NCBI RefSeq assembly: GCF_002001105.1
Contig: NZ_MUNP01000039.1
Coordinates: 1-61,700 of the forward strand
DNA from: Rhodanobacter sp. C06
Lineage (GTDB): Bacteria; Pseudomonadota; Gammaproteobacteria; Xanthomonadales; Rhodanobacteraceae
Direction: 5' to 3'
DNA: 61,700 nucleotides
Shown: in pieces, positions 30,418-39,446 of the stretch
Layout of the letters: each line of letters starts with the position of its first letter
Numbering within the stretch: the stretch's first letter is position 1
Translations under genes and position numbers: made by a program
The notes under the pieces: generated by a model
Database searches by the model: none
What the model saw: the letters and a program-made list of their open reading frames with translations, nothing else
Told to the model about the DNA's origin: nothing

Positions 30418-31904
30418 GCGCGCCGCTCCAGGGCTGCGCGCGCGACCAGCATGTCGTCGAACGGGCGCTTGCCGGCCGCGCTCTCCTGGTAGGTTTCGTG
30501 CCCCTTGCCGGCGATCACCACCACATCGTTGGCCGCCGCCATCTCCAGCGCCTGCCCGATCGCGGCGGCGCGGTCGCGTTGCACGCCGTATTCGCGCGCC
30601 GCGCCCATGCCGGCCACGATCTGCGCCACGATCGCGTCGCCGCTCTCGCCACGCGGGTTGTCGTCGGTGACGATCGCCACGTCGGCCAGCCGCGCCGCGA
30701 TCGCGCCCATCAGCGGGCGCTTGCCCGGGTCGCGCTCGCCGCCGCAGCCGAACACGCAGATCAGCCGCCCGCGGCAATGCGCGCGCACGGCAGTCAGCAC
30801 CTGCTCCAGCGCGTCGGGCGTGTGTGCGTAATCCACCACCACCAGCGGCAGGCCGTGGCGGCCGCCCAGCCGGCTCATGCGCCCGTTGACCGGCTGCAGA
30901 TTCTCCAGCGCGGCCACGATGCGCTCGAACGACTCGTCCAGCGCGCCGAGACAGGCCGCCACCGTGAGCAGGTTCGCCACGTTGAACAGGCCCAGCAGGT
31001 GGCTGCGCAAGGTGTGCGTGCCCCATGGCGTGCGCAGCACGAAGGCCAGGCCCTCGGCGGAGCTGACCACGTTGCTGGCCGCCACGTCCGCGGCGGCATC
31101 GCCGTGCGCGCTCACGCGCAGCGCGCGCACGCCGGCCGGCAGCCGTTCCAGCAGCTCGGCGCCGAACGCGTCGTCGCCGTTGACGACCGCGGCGCGCAGT
31201 CCCGGCCAGGCGAACAGCTTCGCCTTCGCCGCGCCATAGGCTTCCATCGTGCCGTGGTAGTCCAGATGGTCGCGGGTGAGGTTGGTGAACGCGGCGACCT
31301 CGAAATCCACCGCGCCGACCCGGCCCTGCTCCAGCGCGTGCGAAGAAACTTCCATCGCCACGTGGGTCGCGCCGGCATCGCGGAACTCGGCCAGCAGGGC
31401 GTGCACGCTGATCGCATCCGGCGTGGTGCGCTCGCCTTCGCGCAGCCGACCGTGCAGGCCGGCACCCAGGGTGCCGATGCTTGCGGCGCGATCGCCGAGG
31501 AAGGTCAGCGCCTGCGCCAGCAACTGCACGGTGGAAGTCTTGCCGTTGGTGCCGGTGACGCCGATCACGTGCAACGCTTCGGACGGACGCCCGTGGAAGC
31601 GCGCGGCAATTTCGCCGACCAAGCCGTGCAGGCCGTCGATCCACAGCACCGGCACGTCCAGCGGCTCGATCCCGATCGCCGGCCCTTCGGCCAGCACCAC
31701 TTCCGCGCCGCGCTGCACCGCGCCGGCGGCGAACTGGATGCCGTGGCTCTGCGTGCCGCGCAACGCCAGGAAGGCGTCGCCGCGGCGCACCTTGCGCGAA
31801 TCCAGGGCCAGCCCGGACACCACGATGCGCGCGGCGCCCGGCGTGGCGGCCAGCGGCGCGTCGGCGAGGCCCAGCAGCAACTGGTCGAGATGGCCGGTGC
31901 TCAT
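30414..31904 (-). CDS. murE: UDP-MurNAc-L-Ala-D-Glu--meso-diaminopimelate ligase MurE
   Basis: A 496-residue Mur ligase that adds the third stem-peptide residue. The P-loop is GVTGTNGKTSTVQLL. The C-terminal DNPRGE motif is the recognised marker for meso-diaminopimelate rather than lysine as substrate, as expected for a Gram-negative wall. CVFGCGGERDPGKRPLMG is another family block. Overlaps ftsI and murF by ATGA at its two ends. Confidence 0.96.
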   Translation of the reverse strand: MSTGHLDQLLLGLADAPLAATPGAARIVVSGLALDSRKVRRGDAFLALRGTQSHGIQFAAGAVQRGAEVVLAEGPAIGIEPLDVPVLWIDGLHGLVGEIAARFHGRPSEALHVIGVTGTNGKTSTVQLLAQALTFLGDRAASIGTLGAGLHGRLREGERTTPDAISVHALLAEFRDAGATHVAMEVSSHALEQGRVGAVDFEVAAFTNLTRDHLDYHGTMEAYGAAKAKLFAWPGLRAAVVNGDDAFGAELLERLPAGVRALRVSAHGDAAADVAASNVVSSAEGLAFVLRTPWGTHTLRSHLLGLFNVANLLTVAACLGALDESFERIVAALENLQPVNGRMSRLGGRHGLPLVVVDYAHTPDALEQVLTAVRAHCRGRLICVFGCGGERDPGKRPLMGAIAARLADVAIVTDDNPRGESGDAIVAQIVAGMGAAREYGVQRDRAAAIGQALEMAAANDVVVIAGKGHETYQESAAGKRPFDDMLVARAALERRA

Positions 31905-33766
31905 GGCGCACCTCCTTCCGTCGGCGCCTCGTCGACCGGCGCCTCCTGGATCGGCACGTCGTTGACCGCCGGCGTGACCGGCGTCTGACTGCCAACCAGG
32001 CCGCCGTTGCCCTGCAGCGGACCGCCCACGTACCAGCGGCCGATGTTGTCCGGCGGGATGTCGAGCAGGCGCAGCGCGCCACTGGTCACCGCGGCGAAGG
32101 CCGGCGCCGACACGGTGCCGCCGAAGTAGCCGTTCTTGCCGGTGGTCCCGTTGATCACCACCGCAGTCACCAGGCGCGGGCTGCTGGCCGGCACGACGCC
32201 GACGAAGAGCGAGTTGTAGGTGCTCTTGGAGTAGCCGCCGGCGATCGCCTGGTGCGAGGTGCCGGTCTTGCCCGCCACGCTGTAGTTCGCGATGCGCGCG
32301 CGCGCGCCGGTGCTGCCGGGACCAGTGATCGTCTCCAGCATGCTGACCAGCTCATGCGCCACCTGCGGCGAGATGATCTGCCGGCCCGCGCTGTCGTCGC
32401 CCTTGATGAAGGTGGGCGTGTGCATCACGCCGCCGTCGGCGATGGTGGCGTAGGCGTTGGCCAGCTGCAGCGGAGTGACGTTCAGGCCGTAACCGTAGGC
32501 CATGATCGCCTTTTCCAGCGGACGCCAGTCGCGGCCGATCTTGAGGTAGCCGGAGGCCTCGCCGGGGAAGCCGCTGCCGGTGCTGTTGCCCAGGCCGAAC
32601 GCGCGGTAGGTGTCGTACATCAGCGGCGTGTCCAGCGTCATCGCGATCTTCGCCGCGCCCACGTTGCTGGAGCGGGTGAGCACGCCGGTGGGGGTGAGCA
32701 GGCCGTTCGGGTCGTCGTCGCGGATGTCGTGGCCGTAGAAGTACCAGTGGCCGTTGCCGGTATCGATGATCGGGCCGGTCGGCGTGTACTTGCCGCTGGA
32801 CAGCGCCGCCGCCAGCGTGAGCGCCTTCATCGTGGAACCGGGCTCGACCACGTCGGTGAGCGCGCGGTTGCGCCGCTGCGCCGGCTTGCTGCCGGCCACC
32901 GCGTTCGGGTTGAAGGTCGGCATGCTGGCCATCGCCAGGATCTCGCCGGTGCGCACGTCGAGCACGACGATCGAGCCGGAAGCAGCCTGGAACTTGTCCA
33001 GCGTGGACTTCAGCTCGTTGTAGGCGAGAAACTGGATGCCGCGGTCGATGCTGAGCGTGAGGTTCTGCCCCGGCTTGGGCGCACGCACCTGTTCCAGATC
33101 CTCGACGATGTGGCCCTTGCCGTCGCGGATCACGCGCTTGGCGCCGGGCTTGCCGGCCAGCCAGTCGTCGTAGGCCAGCTCCAGGCCTTCCTGGCCATGG
33201 TCGTCGATGTTGGTGAAGCCCAGTATGTGCGCGGTGACTTCGCCCGACGGGTAGAAGCGCTTGAATTCACGCTGGCCGTTGACGCCGGGGATGTCGAGAT
33301 CGAGCACGGCCTGCGCCGCCTCCGGCGCCATCTGCCGGCGCAGGTAGACGAACTCGCGGCTCGCGCGCGCTTCGAGATAACTCTGGATGTCGGCCGCGTT
33401 CCCGCCCAGAGCCTTGGCCAACGCGGGGATGCGGTCGTCGTTCGCCAGCACCTCGGCCGGGTTGGCCCAGATCGAGGTGACCGGCGTGGACACCGCCAGC
33501 GGCTCGCCGTTGCGGTCGAAGATGGTGCCGCGCGAGACCGGGATCGGCACCTCGCGCAGGAATCGCGCATCGCCCTGCTTCTGGTAGAACTGCTTGCGCA
33601 CCACCTGCAGATCGAACGCGCGCGCCACCAGGCCCAGCGAGACCAGGCCGAGCACGCCCGCCACCAGCACCATGCGCTTGCGCGCGCTGGGGCCGGCGCC
33701 GCGCCGGCGGCCCGGTGACGGCGTGGCGCGCTGCGGCTGCGGGCGGGTGCGGTCGCGCCAATTCAT
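31901..33766 (-). CDS. ftsI: Peptidoglycan transpeptidase FtsI (PBP3)
   Basis: A 621-residue septal penicillin-binding protein. A basic cytoplasmic N-terminus precedes one membrane segment (about residues 32-52) and a pedestal domain starting near PVSRGTIFDRNG. The transpeptidase domain has the three active-site motifs: STMK in VVEPGSTMKAL, SSN in TRSSNVGAAK, and KTG in AGKTGTSHQ. It cross-links septal peptidoglycan with FtsW. The ATG at 33766 overlaps the ftsL stop as ATGA; the frame upstream runs over ftsL and is not coding. Confidence 0.95.
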   Translation of the reverse strand: MNWRDRTRPQPQRATPSPGRRRGAGPSARKRMVLVAGVLGLVSLGLVARAFDLQVVRKQFYQKQGDARFLREVPIPVSRGTIFDRNGEPLAVSTPVTSIWANPAEVLANDDRIPALAKALGGNAADIQSYLEARASREFVYLRRQMAPEAAQAVLDLDIPGVNGQREFKRFYPSGEVTAHILGFTNIDDHGQEGLELAYDDWLAGKPGAKRVIRDGKGHIVEDLEQVRAPKPGQNLTLSIDRGIQFLAYNELKSTLDKFQAASGSIVVLDVRTGEILAMASMPTFNPNAVAGSKPAQRRNRALTDVVEPGSTMKALTLAAALSSGKYTPTGPIIDTGNGHWYFYGHDIRDDDPNGLLTPTGVLTRSSNVGAAKIAMTLDTPLMYDTYRAFGLGNSTGSGFPGEASGYLKIGRDWRPLEKAIMAYGYGLNVTPLQLANAYATIADGGVMHTPTFIKGDDSAGRQIISPQVAHELVSMLETITGPGSTGARARIANYSVAGKTGTSHQAIAGGYSKSTYNSLFVGVVPASSPRLVTAVVINGTTGKNGYFGGTVSAPAFAAVTSGALRLLDIPPDNIGRWYVGGPLQGNGGLVGSQTPVTPAVNDVPIQEAPVDEAPTEGGAP

Positions 33767-34035
33767 CGGCGCAGCAACCGGATGTCTTGCGGCCGCGGAT
33801 CGAGCATGCCCAGCTGCTGCCGCGCCTCTTCGTCGATGCGTCGCGGCTCCGCGAACGTGGCCTGCTCCAGTTCGAGCTTGCCGTATTCGATGTTCATGTC
33901 GTCGCGCTGGTTCTGCAGCGCGGTGAGCTTGACGAACAGCACGCGGCTCTCGTGGCGCGCCCACACCACGCTGATCGCGCTGGCCAGCACGGCGGCCAGC
34001 AGCGCGAGCATGAAGAGGGACTGGATCAGCCTCAT
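33763..34035 (-). CDS. ftsL: Cell division protein FtsL
   Basis: A 90-residue bitopic protein: a membrane segment at about residues 5-25, then a periplasmic coiled coil containing [31 protein letters not shown] and a short tail. It partners with FtsB and FtsQ to activate FtsWI. It is identified by size, topology and position between rsmH and ftsI, since FtsL sequences are poorly conserved. It overlaps both neighbours by ATGA. Confidence 0.9.
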   Translation of the reverse strand: MRLIQSLFMLALLAAVLASAISVVWARHESRVLFVKLTALQNQRDDMNIEYGKLELEQATFAEPRRIDEEARQQLGMLDPRPQDIRLLRR

Positions 34036-34958
34036 GCGGAGCCCACCTTCTGCGCCACCCGCAACACGGCGGAACGGGCGCGCGGATTCGCGGCGAGTTC
34101 GGCCTCGGAGGGGAACTGCGCCTTGCCCACCGCGGCGAGTTCGGCTGGCGCCGCAGCCTGCGGCGGACCGCGCCGACTGCCCAGCACGCGGCCGGAATGG
34201 TCGCGGATGAATTGCTTGACGATGCGGTCTTCCAGCGAGTGGAAGCTGATCACCGCGAGCCGGCCGCCGGGCTTCAGGCGCGCCAGCGCGGCATCCAGCC
34301 CGCGCCGCACCGAATCCAGTTCGCCGTTCACGCGGATGCGCAGCGCCTGGAAGCTGCGCGTGGCCGGGTGCTTGCCCGGTTCGCGCCGCCCCACCACGCG
34401 CTCGATCAGCGCGGCCAGTTCGCCGGTGCGGATGAGCGGGGTTTCCGCGCGACGCTCGACGATGGCGCGGGCGATCTTGCGGCTGAAACGCTCCTCGCCG
34501 TACTGCCACAGCACGTCGGCGATCTCGCGCTCGGGTGCATGGGCGAGGAAATCCGCCGCGCTCTCGCCCTGGCTGGTGTCCATGCGCATGTCCAGCGGCG
34601 CATCGGCCATGAAGCTGAAGCCGCGCGCGGCCTCGTCCAGCTGCGGCGAGGAGACGCCCAGATCCAGCAGCACGCCGTCGAGACCGGCGGCGGTCTCGTC
34701 CCACTCGGCGAGGCTGGCGAAGTTGGCGTGGCGGATCGTGACGCGTGGCTCGGCGGCGAACGCCTTCTGCGCCGCGTCGATAGCGACGGGATCGCGATCC
34801 ATCAGCAGCAGGCGGCCGCCGGGGCCGAGACGCGACAGCACGGCGCGAGCGTGACCGCCGCGTCCGAACGTGCCATCCAGATAACGCCCGCCTGCCTGCA
34901 CGGCAAGGCCCTCCACCGCTTCGTCCAGCATTACCGGGATGTGCCGCAACTCGGCCAT
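34032..34958 (-). CDS. rsmH: 16S rRNA (cytosine(1402)-N4)-methyltransferase RsmH (MraW)
   Basis: A 308-residue SAM-dependent methyltransferase acting on C1402 of 16S rRNA. It has the N-terminal [13 protein letters not shown], motif [17 protein letters not shown], the [18 protein letters not shown] block, and the C-terminal [20 protein letters not shown]. All are family signatures and the length is normal. It begins 46 bases after mraZ, as second gene of the cluster. Confidence 0.96.
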   Translation of the reverse strand: MAELRHIPVMLDEAVEGLAVQAGGRYLDGTFGRGGHARAVLSRLGPGGRLLLMDRDPVAIDAAQKAFAAEPRVTIRHANFASLAEWDETAAGLDGVLLDLGVSSPQLDEAARGFSFMADAPLDMRMDTSQGESAADFLAHAPEREIADVLWQYGEERFSRKIARAIVERRAETPLIRTGELAALIERVVGRREPGKHPATRSFQALRIRVNGELDSVRRGLDAALARLKPGGRLAVISFHSLEDRIVKQFIRDHSGRVLGSRRGPPQAAAPAELAAVGKAQFPSEAELAANPRARSAVLRVAQKVGSA

Positions 34959-35004
34959 GCCGCACCTCCCGTCCCGTATCCCGCCCGCAAAAACGTGCGC
35001 CGCA

Positions 35005-35451
35005 TTACAGCTGCAGCGCGGCCATCTCGTTGGTGATTTCGTCTTCGCCGATGGTCTGGCGGATCTTGGCCAGGTGGGCCTGTTCGCTCCACAGCTCGAA
35101 CTTGTTGCCCATGCCCAGCAGGACCGCCTTCTTCTCGATGCCGGTGGTCGCGCGCTGGCTGGCCGGCAGCAGGATGCGCGCGGCACCGTCGGGTTCCACC
35201 ACCGCGGCGGCACCGACGATCTTCATCTGCATGTCGCGGTGCGACTTGACCACCTTGGACAGCGCATTGACCTGGTCGCGCACCTTCTCCCACTCCTCGT
35301 GCGGGAACAGCCACAGGCAGCCCGGCTCGAACGGGTTGTAGGTGACCACCAGCCGGTTCGCGCAGGCGCCGGCCACCAACTCGCGGTACGCGGTCGGTAT
35401 GGCCAGGCGGCCCTTGTCGTCGACGGTGATGGCGGTTTCGCCCTGGAACAC
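35005..35451 (-). CDS. mraZ: Division/cell wall cluster transcriptional repressor MraZ
   Basis: A 148-residue regulator with two AbrB-like DNA-binding repeats. The first contains [16 protein letters not shown] and the second contains [15 protein letters not shown]. MraZ is known to repress its own dcw operon by binding direct repeats near the promoter, and four such repeats are visible just upstream. The start is a GTG at 35451 ([10 protein letters not shown] after decoding), chosen because it gives the usual family length and N-terminus; no ATG fits. Confidence 0.93.
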   Translation of the reverse strand: MFQGETAITVDDKGRLAIPTAYRELVAGACANRLVVTYNPFEPGCLWLFPHEEWEKVRDQVNALSKVVKSHRDMQMKIVGAAAVVEPDGAARILLPASQRATTGIEKKAVLLGMGNKFELWSEQAHLAKIRQTIGEDEITNEMAALQL

Positions 35452-35460
35452 GTAATAGAC

Positions 35461-35495
35461 TCCACGAAAACCCACGATTTCACACTGAAAGCCAC
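35461..35495 (-). promoter_or_regulatory. Four MraZ-box-like repeats in front of mraZ
   Basis: On the minus strand GTGGC, GTGTG, GTGGG and GTGGA occur at an exact 10-bp period, separated by TTTCA, AAATC and TTTTC. This matches the known MraZ operator design (TGGGN repeats with five-base spacers). The repeats start inside the -10 region and run into the transcribed leader, consistent with repression. Confidence 0.85.
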
Positions 35496-35522
35496 GATAG
35501 TCTCGCCCCATGAGACTGTCAA
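35494..35522 (-). promoter_or_regulatory. Sigma-70 promoter of the dcw cluster
   Basis: On the minus strand, a perfect -35 TTGACA (35522-35517), 17 bases, then TATCGT (35499-35494) as -10. Transcription would start near 35487, giving a leader of about 35 bases to the mraZ GTG. The -10 overlaps the first MraZ-like box. Confidence 0.8.
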
Positions 35523-35741
35523 GGGATTTTTGCTTGTGAATCAAGGAGAAAGGCGAAGTTGTGGCGGTGTTTCCAGCACTTTCTGAGAAACATCCCAAAG
35601 GTGCTTGAATGCAGGGAAATTTTTCTGCGACGCATCCGCTCAAGTGGATCGCAAAAGTCCGCTCCTTGCGTCGGCGGGAGCGGCCGGGCATGAACCGCCG
35701 TTCACCTCGCACCATGCGCCGCCGCATGCGCGCACCCATGA
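35523..35741. other. Spacer between dcw promoter and rnpB terminator hairpin
   Basis: Together with the promoter and hairpin this makes a 333-base gene-free interval. I see no gene; a rightward 64-codon frame from 35609 has no ribosome site or recognisable motif. Confidence 0.6.
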
Positions 35742-35776
35742 CCCGTCCCGGCGCACGCGTGGTGCGCCGGGACGGG
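35742..35776 (-). terminator. Strong hairpin downstream of rnpB
   Basis: A perfect 14-bp stem CCCGTCCCGGCGCA/TGCGCCGGGACGGG with a seven-base loop, nine bases past the RNase P RNA 3' end in the direction of its transcription. No U-tract follows, so it may trim or stop transcription only partly. Confidence 0.6.
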
Positions 35777-35784
35777 AGCGGGAA

Positions 35785-36150
<366 letters not shown>

Positions 36151-36160
36151 TGCCAGTTTA

Positions 36161-36235
36161 GTAGGAGCGCACCCTGTGCGCGATGCTTTTCGGAAGTATC
36201 GGTGAAAAGCTATCGCGCACAGGGTGCGTTCCTAC
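36161..36235. repeat. Paired GTAG REP palindrome between rsmI and rnpB
   Basis: The left arm (36161-36191) starts GTAGGAGCGCACCCTGTGCG and continues CGATGCTTTTC. The right arm (36204-36235) is its near-perfect inverse, ending in CCTAC. Each arm also contains a small internal hairpin. This is the inverted-pair arrangement of GTAG-type REPs mobilised by RAYT transposases. The right end supplies the TAG stop codon of rsmI (36232-36234). Confidence 0.85.
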
Positions 36236-37059
36236 CCTTCATAGAGGAGTTTGCGTGGCGCCCCGCTGATCGCCGCGGCGAGCTTGGCGGCCTTCGCCGG
36301 TGGCAACTCCTCGCGCAGGATGGCGAAGATGCGCTGCCCTTCGGCGAGCTTCGCATCCGCCTCCTCGCCACGACCCGCGACGAGGATCACGCATTCGCCG
36401 CGCTGCTGGTCCGGATCGTTCGCCACGCGTTCGGCGAGTTGCGCCAGCGGCTCGTCGAGCACCGTCTCGAACAGCTTGGTGAGTTCGCGCGCCAGCACCG
36501 CCTCGCGCCCGTCGCCGAACACTGCGCGCATGTCCGCCAGACTCTCGGCGACGCGATGCGAGGATTCGTAGAAGATCAGCGTGCGCGGCTCGCCCACCAG
36601 TTCCTGCAGGCGAGCGCGGCGCGCCGCGGATTTCGGTGGAAGGAAACCCTCGAACACGAAGCGGTCGCTGGGCAGTCCCGCCACCGACAGCGCAGCGATC
36701 GCCGCGCAAGCACCCGGCACCGGCGCGCAACGAATGCCGGCCGCGCGTGCCGCGCGCACCAGCCGGAAACCGGGATCGGAAATCAGCGGCGTGCCCGCAT
36801 CGGAAATCAGCGCCACCGATTCGCCGCCCTGCAGGCGTCGCACCACCGCGTCCACCACCTCGCGCTCGTTGTGCTCGTGCAACGCGAGCAGCGGCGTGGC
36901 GATGTTGTGGTGAAGCAGCAGCGGACGGCTGTGGCGGGTGTCTTCGGCGGCGATCACCACCACCTCGCGCAGCGTCGCGATCGCGCGTGCGGAGAAATCG
37001 TCGCGATGGCCGATCGGCGTGGCGACCACCCACAGGCAACCGGGTTGGACGGATGACAT
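36232..37059 (-). CDS. rsmI: 16S rRNA (cytidine(1402)-2'-O)-methyltransferase RsmI
   Basis: A 275-residue SAM-dependent enzyme of the tetrapyrrole methylase fold that adds the 2'-O-methyl group to C1402, the same nucleotide that RsmH modifies on N4. Family blocks are WVVATPIGHRDDFSARA, AAEDTRHSRPLL, LISDAGTPLISDPG and the GACAAIAALSVAGLPSDRF segment. The ATG at 37059 gives the standard start MSSVQPGCLWVV. The stop codon TAG belongs to the adjacent REP palindrome, so the last residues (YEG) may have been reshaped by that insertion. Confidence 0.93.
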   Translation of the reverse strand: MSSVQPGCLWVVATPIGHRDDFSARAIATLREVVVIAAEDTRHSRPLLLHHNIATPLLALHEHNEREVVDAVVRRLQGGESVALISDAGTPLISDPGFRLVRAARAAGIRCAPVPGACAAIAALSVAGLPSDRFVFEGFLPPKSAARRARLQELVGEPRTLIFYESSHRVAESLADMRAVFGDGREAVLARELTKLFETVLDEPLAQLAERVANDPDQQRGECVILVAGRGEEADAKLAEGQRIFAILREELPPAKAAKLAAAISGAPRKLLYEG

Positions 37060-37143
37060 GTGCAAGCTCCTGCGGACCCGAGTCACGGAAACGATCGGCT
37101 ATCATCGCGCACACTCGCCGCGAATACCGACAAGAGAGCTCCG

Positions 37144-39090
37144 ATGCGCCTGCGTTCCGTTCCCCGGCCATCCCTGACGACCCTCGGCCTGACCCTGTTG
37201 TTGACCGGAACGCTCGCGCTGAGCGGCTGCGTCCCCGGCAACACGAAACCTTCGCCCGCCGAAATCAGCGCAGCGGACGGCGCCGCCGCGCTGGCGCGGC
37301 AAGGCCAATTCGACCAGGCCGCGCAGGCTTATCTCGCGCTGGCCGGGCAGTACGGCGGCCATGCCGACCATTATCGCCTGCTCGCAGCCGAGTCCTGGCG
37401 CGAGGAAGGCCGCATCGACGACGCCGCGCCCACGCTGGCGCAGATCAAACGCGCCAACCTGCAGAGCGACGATGCGGTGCGCTTCGATCTGTTGCGCGCG
37501 GATCTCGCGTTGCGCCACCACGACGCAGCCGCCGCGCTGCAGCTCACCACCCAGCCCACCGTCGCCGTGCCAGGCAAGCTGCAGCTGCGCCTGTACGAGC
37601 TGCGCGCCCGCGCCCAGGCCGCCACCGGCGACCACTGGGGCGCCGCGCGCACCCGCGTGCAGATGGACGACAGCTTGCAGGGACTGGATCGCGCGGAGAA
37701 CCGCAAGCAGATCCTCGCCGAACTCACCAAGCTCGACGTGGCCTCGCTCAAGCAGCGCGCTGCCGCGATGAAGCCGGGCGACCGCATGCTGTCGTGGACC
37801 AACGAGGCACTCAGCCAGCTCGGCGTCGCCGTGGCGCAGCCACCGCCCTCGCTGCAGCAGCCGGTGGGCACCCTGCTGCCCGGCGCCAATGCCGAGGTGC
37901 GCGAGGGCTACAAGATGCCCGCCCGTGTGGCCTTGCTGCTGCCCACCAGCGGCGCCTTCGCCGCGGCCAGCGACGCGATCCGCGAAGGCTTCTTCGCCGC
38001 CTATGCGGAAGACGCGCGCACCCACGCACCGCGCGCCTCGGTACGCATCTACGACACGCAGGGCAGCGCCGATGGAACACTCAAGGCCTACCAGCAGGCG
38101 GCCAGCGACGGCGCGCAACTGGTGGTCGGCCCGCTCACCCGCGGCGCGGTGGCTGCGCTGTTCGGCCTATCCAAGCTGCCGGTGCCGGTGCTGGCACTGA
38201 ACCACCCCGACAGCAAGCAATTGCCTGCGAGCGGCGCCAGCGAATTCGGCCTGTTGCCGGAAACCGAGGGCGCGCAGGCCGCCGACCACATGATCGAACG
38301 CGGCCTGCACCAGGCCTACGTGGTGATCTCCGGCGACGACTTCGCCCAGCGCGCCGCCGGCGCGTTCAAGGCCGAGTTGCTCGCCCGCGGCGGCGAGGTT
38401 GCCGGCATGGCCACGCTGCCCGCCGGCGGCGCGAACTACGCCAACCTGATCGCCAACCTGCACCTGCCCGCCAGCGCCACGCCAGCCGCCGCGACGCCCG
38501 ACACTTCCAACCCCGCCAGCAGCGCCAGCACGGGCGCCATCGCGTCCACGGCGGCAAGCGACGCCGGCATCTTCATCAGCATGCGCCCCAACCAGGCGCG
38601 CCTGCTGCTGCCGCAGCTGCGGATCGCCAAGATCGCGCTGCCGGTATTCGGCAGCTCGCACGTCTACGCCGGCAGCGACAACCCAACCGCCGACGGCGAC
38701 CTCAACGGCGTGGAATTCTGCGACGCGCCATGGCTGTTCGACGCCCAACCCGGCCTGCCCCACCACGACGACATCGCCACCTTGCTGCCCGCCGCGCGCG
38801 ACGGCAGCGCGCGGCTGTTCGCGTTCGGCATGGACGCATGGAACCTGGTGCCCTACCTGGACTGGCTGCGCGACCACCCCGGCAGCTACCTGCCCGGCGC
38901 CAGCGGCCAGCTCACCGCCGACCAGTTCGGCCGCATCCGCCGCGTGCTGATCTGGGCGAAATTCCAGAACGGCCTCGCCCGCCCATTGGGCGGCAGCCTG
39001 CAGGTCGACGACCTGCCCGCGCCGTCCGGCACCGCACCGGCACCGGCCAACAGCAGCGATCAGCCGGCCACCGCCTCGTCGGCCGGCTGA
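37144..39090 (+). CDS. lpoA: Penicillin-binding protein activator LpoA
   Basis: A 648-residue outer-membrane lipoprotein that reaches through the periplasm to stimulate the transpeptidase of PBP1A. The lipobox LSGC places the lipidated cysteine near residue 29. The N-terminal half is helical and TPR-like (AALARQGQFDQAAQAYLALAGQY). The C-terminal half is a periplasmic-binding-protein-like domain (RVALLLPTSGAFAAASDAIREGF, QLVVGPLTRGAVAALF, FGSSHVYAG). A Ser/Ala/Thr-rich insertion near residues 445-470 and a flexible C-terminal tail are local additions. It is divergent from rsmI and overlaps yraN, the usual context. Confidence 0.92.
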   Translation: MRLRSVPRPSLTTLGLTLLLTGTLALSGCVPGNTKPSPAEISAADGAAALARQGQFDQAAQAYLALAGQYGGHADHYRLLAAESWREEGRIDDAAPTLAQIKRANLQSDDAVRFDLLRADLALRHHDAAAALQLTTQPTVAVPGKLQLRLYELRARAQAATGDHWGAARTRVQMDDSLQGLDRAENRKQILAELTKLDVASLKQRAAAMKPGDRMLSWTNEALSQLGVAVAQPPPSLQQPVGTLLPGANAEVREGYKMPARVALLLPTSGAFAAASDAIREGFFAAYAEDARTHAPRASVRIYDTQGSADGTLKAYQQAASDGAQLVVGPLTRGAVAALFGLSKLPVPVLALNHPDSKQLPASGASEFGLLPETEGAQAADHMIERGLHQAYVVISGDDFAQRAAGAFKAELLARGGEVAGMATLPAGGANYANLIANLHLPASATPAAATPDTSNPASSASTGAIASTAASDAGIFISMRPNQARLLLPQLRIAKIALPVFGSSHVYAGSDNPTADGDLNGVEFCDAPWLFDAQPGLPHHDDIATLLPAARDGSARLFAFGMDAWNLVPYLDWLRDHPGSYLPGASGQLTADQFGRIRRVLIWAKFQNGLARPLGGSLQVDDLPAPSGTAPAPANSSDQPATASSAG

Positions 39091-39446
39091 TGCGCAGCAC
39101 CGGCGCCGCCTTCGAGCAACGCGCCGGCGCCGAGCTCGAACGCGCCGGCCTGAAACTGCTCGCGCGCAACTACACCACCCGCCACGGCGAACTCGACCTC
39201 GTCATGCTCGACGGCGACACCATCGTGTTCGTCGAAGTGCGTTACCGCGTGCACGCCGGCCATGGCGACGCACTCGCCTCGATCACCCGCACCAAGCAGG
39301 ACAAGCTGATCCGCACCGCGCAACTGTGGCTCGCCGCCCACCCGCAACATGCGCAACGCGCCTGCCGCTTCGACGTGGTGAGTTACGACGGCCCTGCGCC
39401 TGACGCGTGCATGCAGTGGCTGCGCGGCGCGTTCGAGGCAGGTTGA
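39090..39446 (+). CDS. yraN: YraN family protein (UPF0102), predicted endonuclease fold
   Basis: A 118-residue protein with the UPF0102 core: GAAFEQRAGAELERAGLKLLARNY, then RHGELDLVMLDGDTIVFVEVRYR, which supplies the E-D-ExR residues of a restriction-endonuclease-like fold, and KQDKLIRTAQLWL. Function is not established; a Holliday-junction-resolvase-like role has been suggested from the fold. Its start overlaps the lpoA stop (TGATG), so the two are coupled. It is the last conserved housekeeping gene before the secretion island. Confidence 0.88.
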   Translation: MRSTGAAFEQRAGAELERAGLKLLARNYTTRHGELDLVMLDGDTIVFVEVRYRVHAGHGDALASITRTKQDKLIRTAQLWLAAHPQHAQRACRFDVVSYDGPAPDACMQWLRGAFEAG

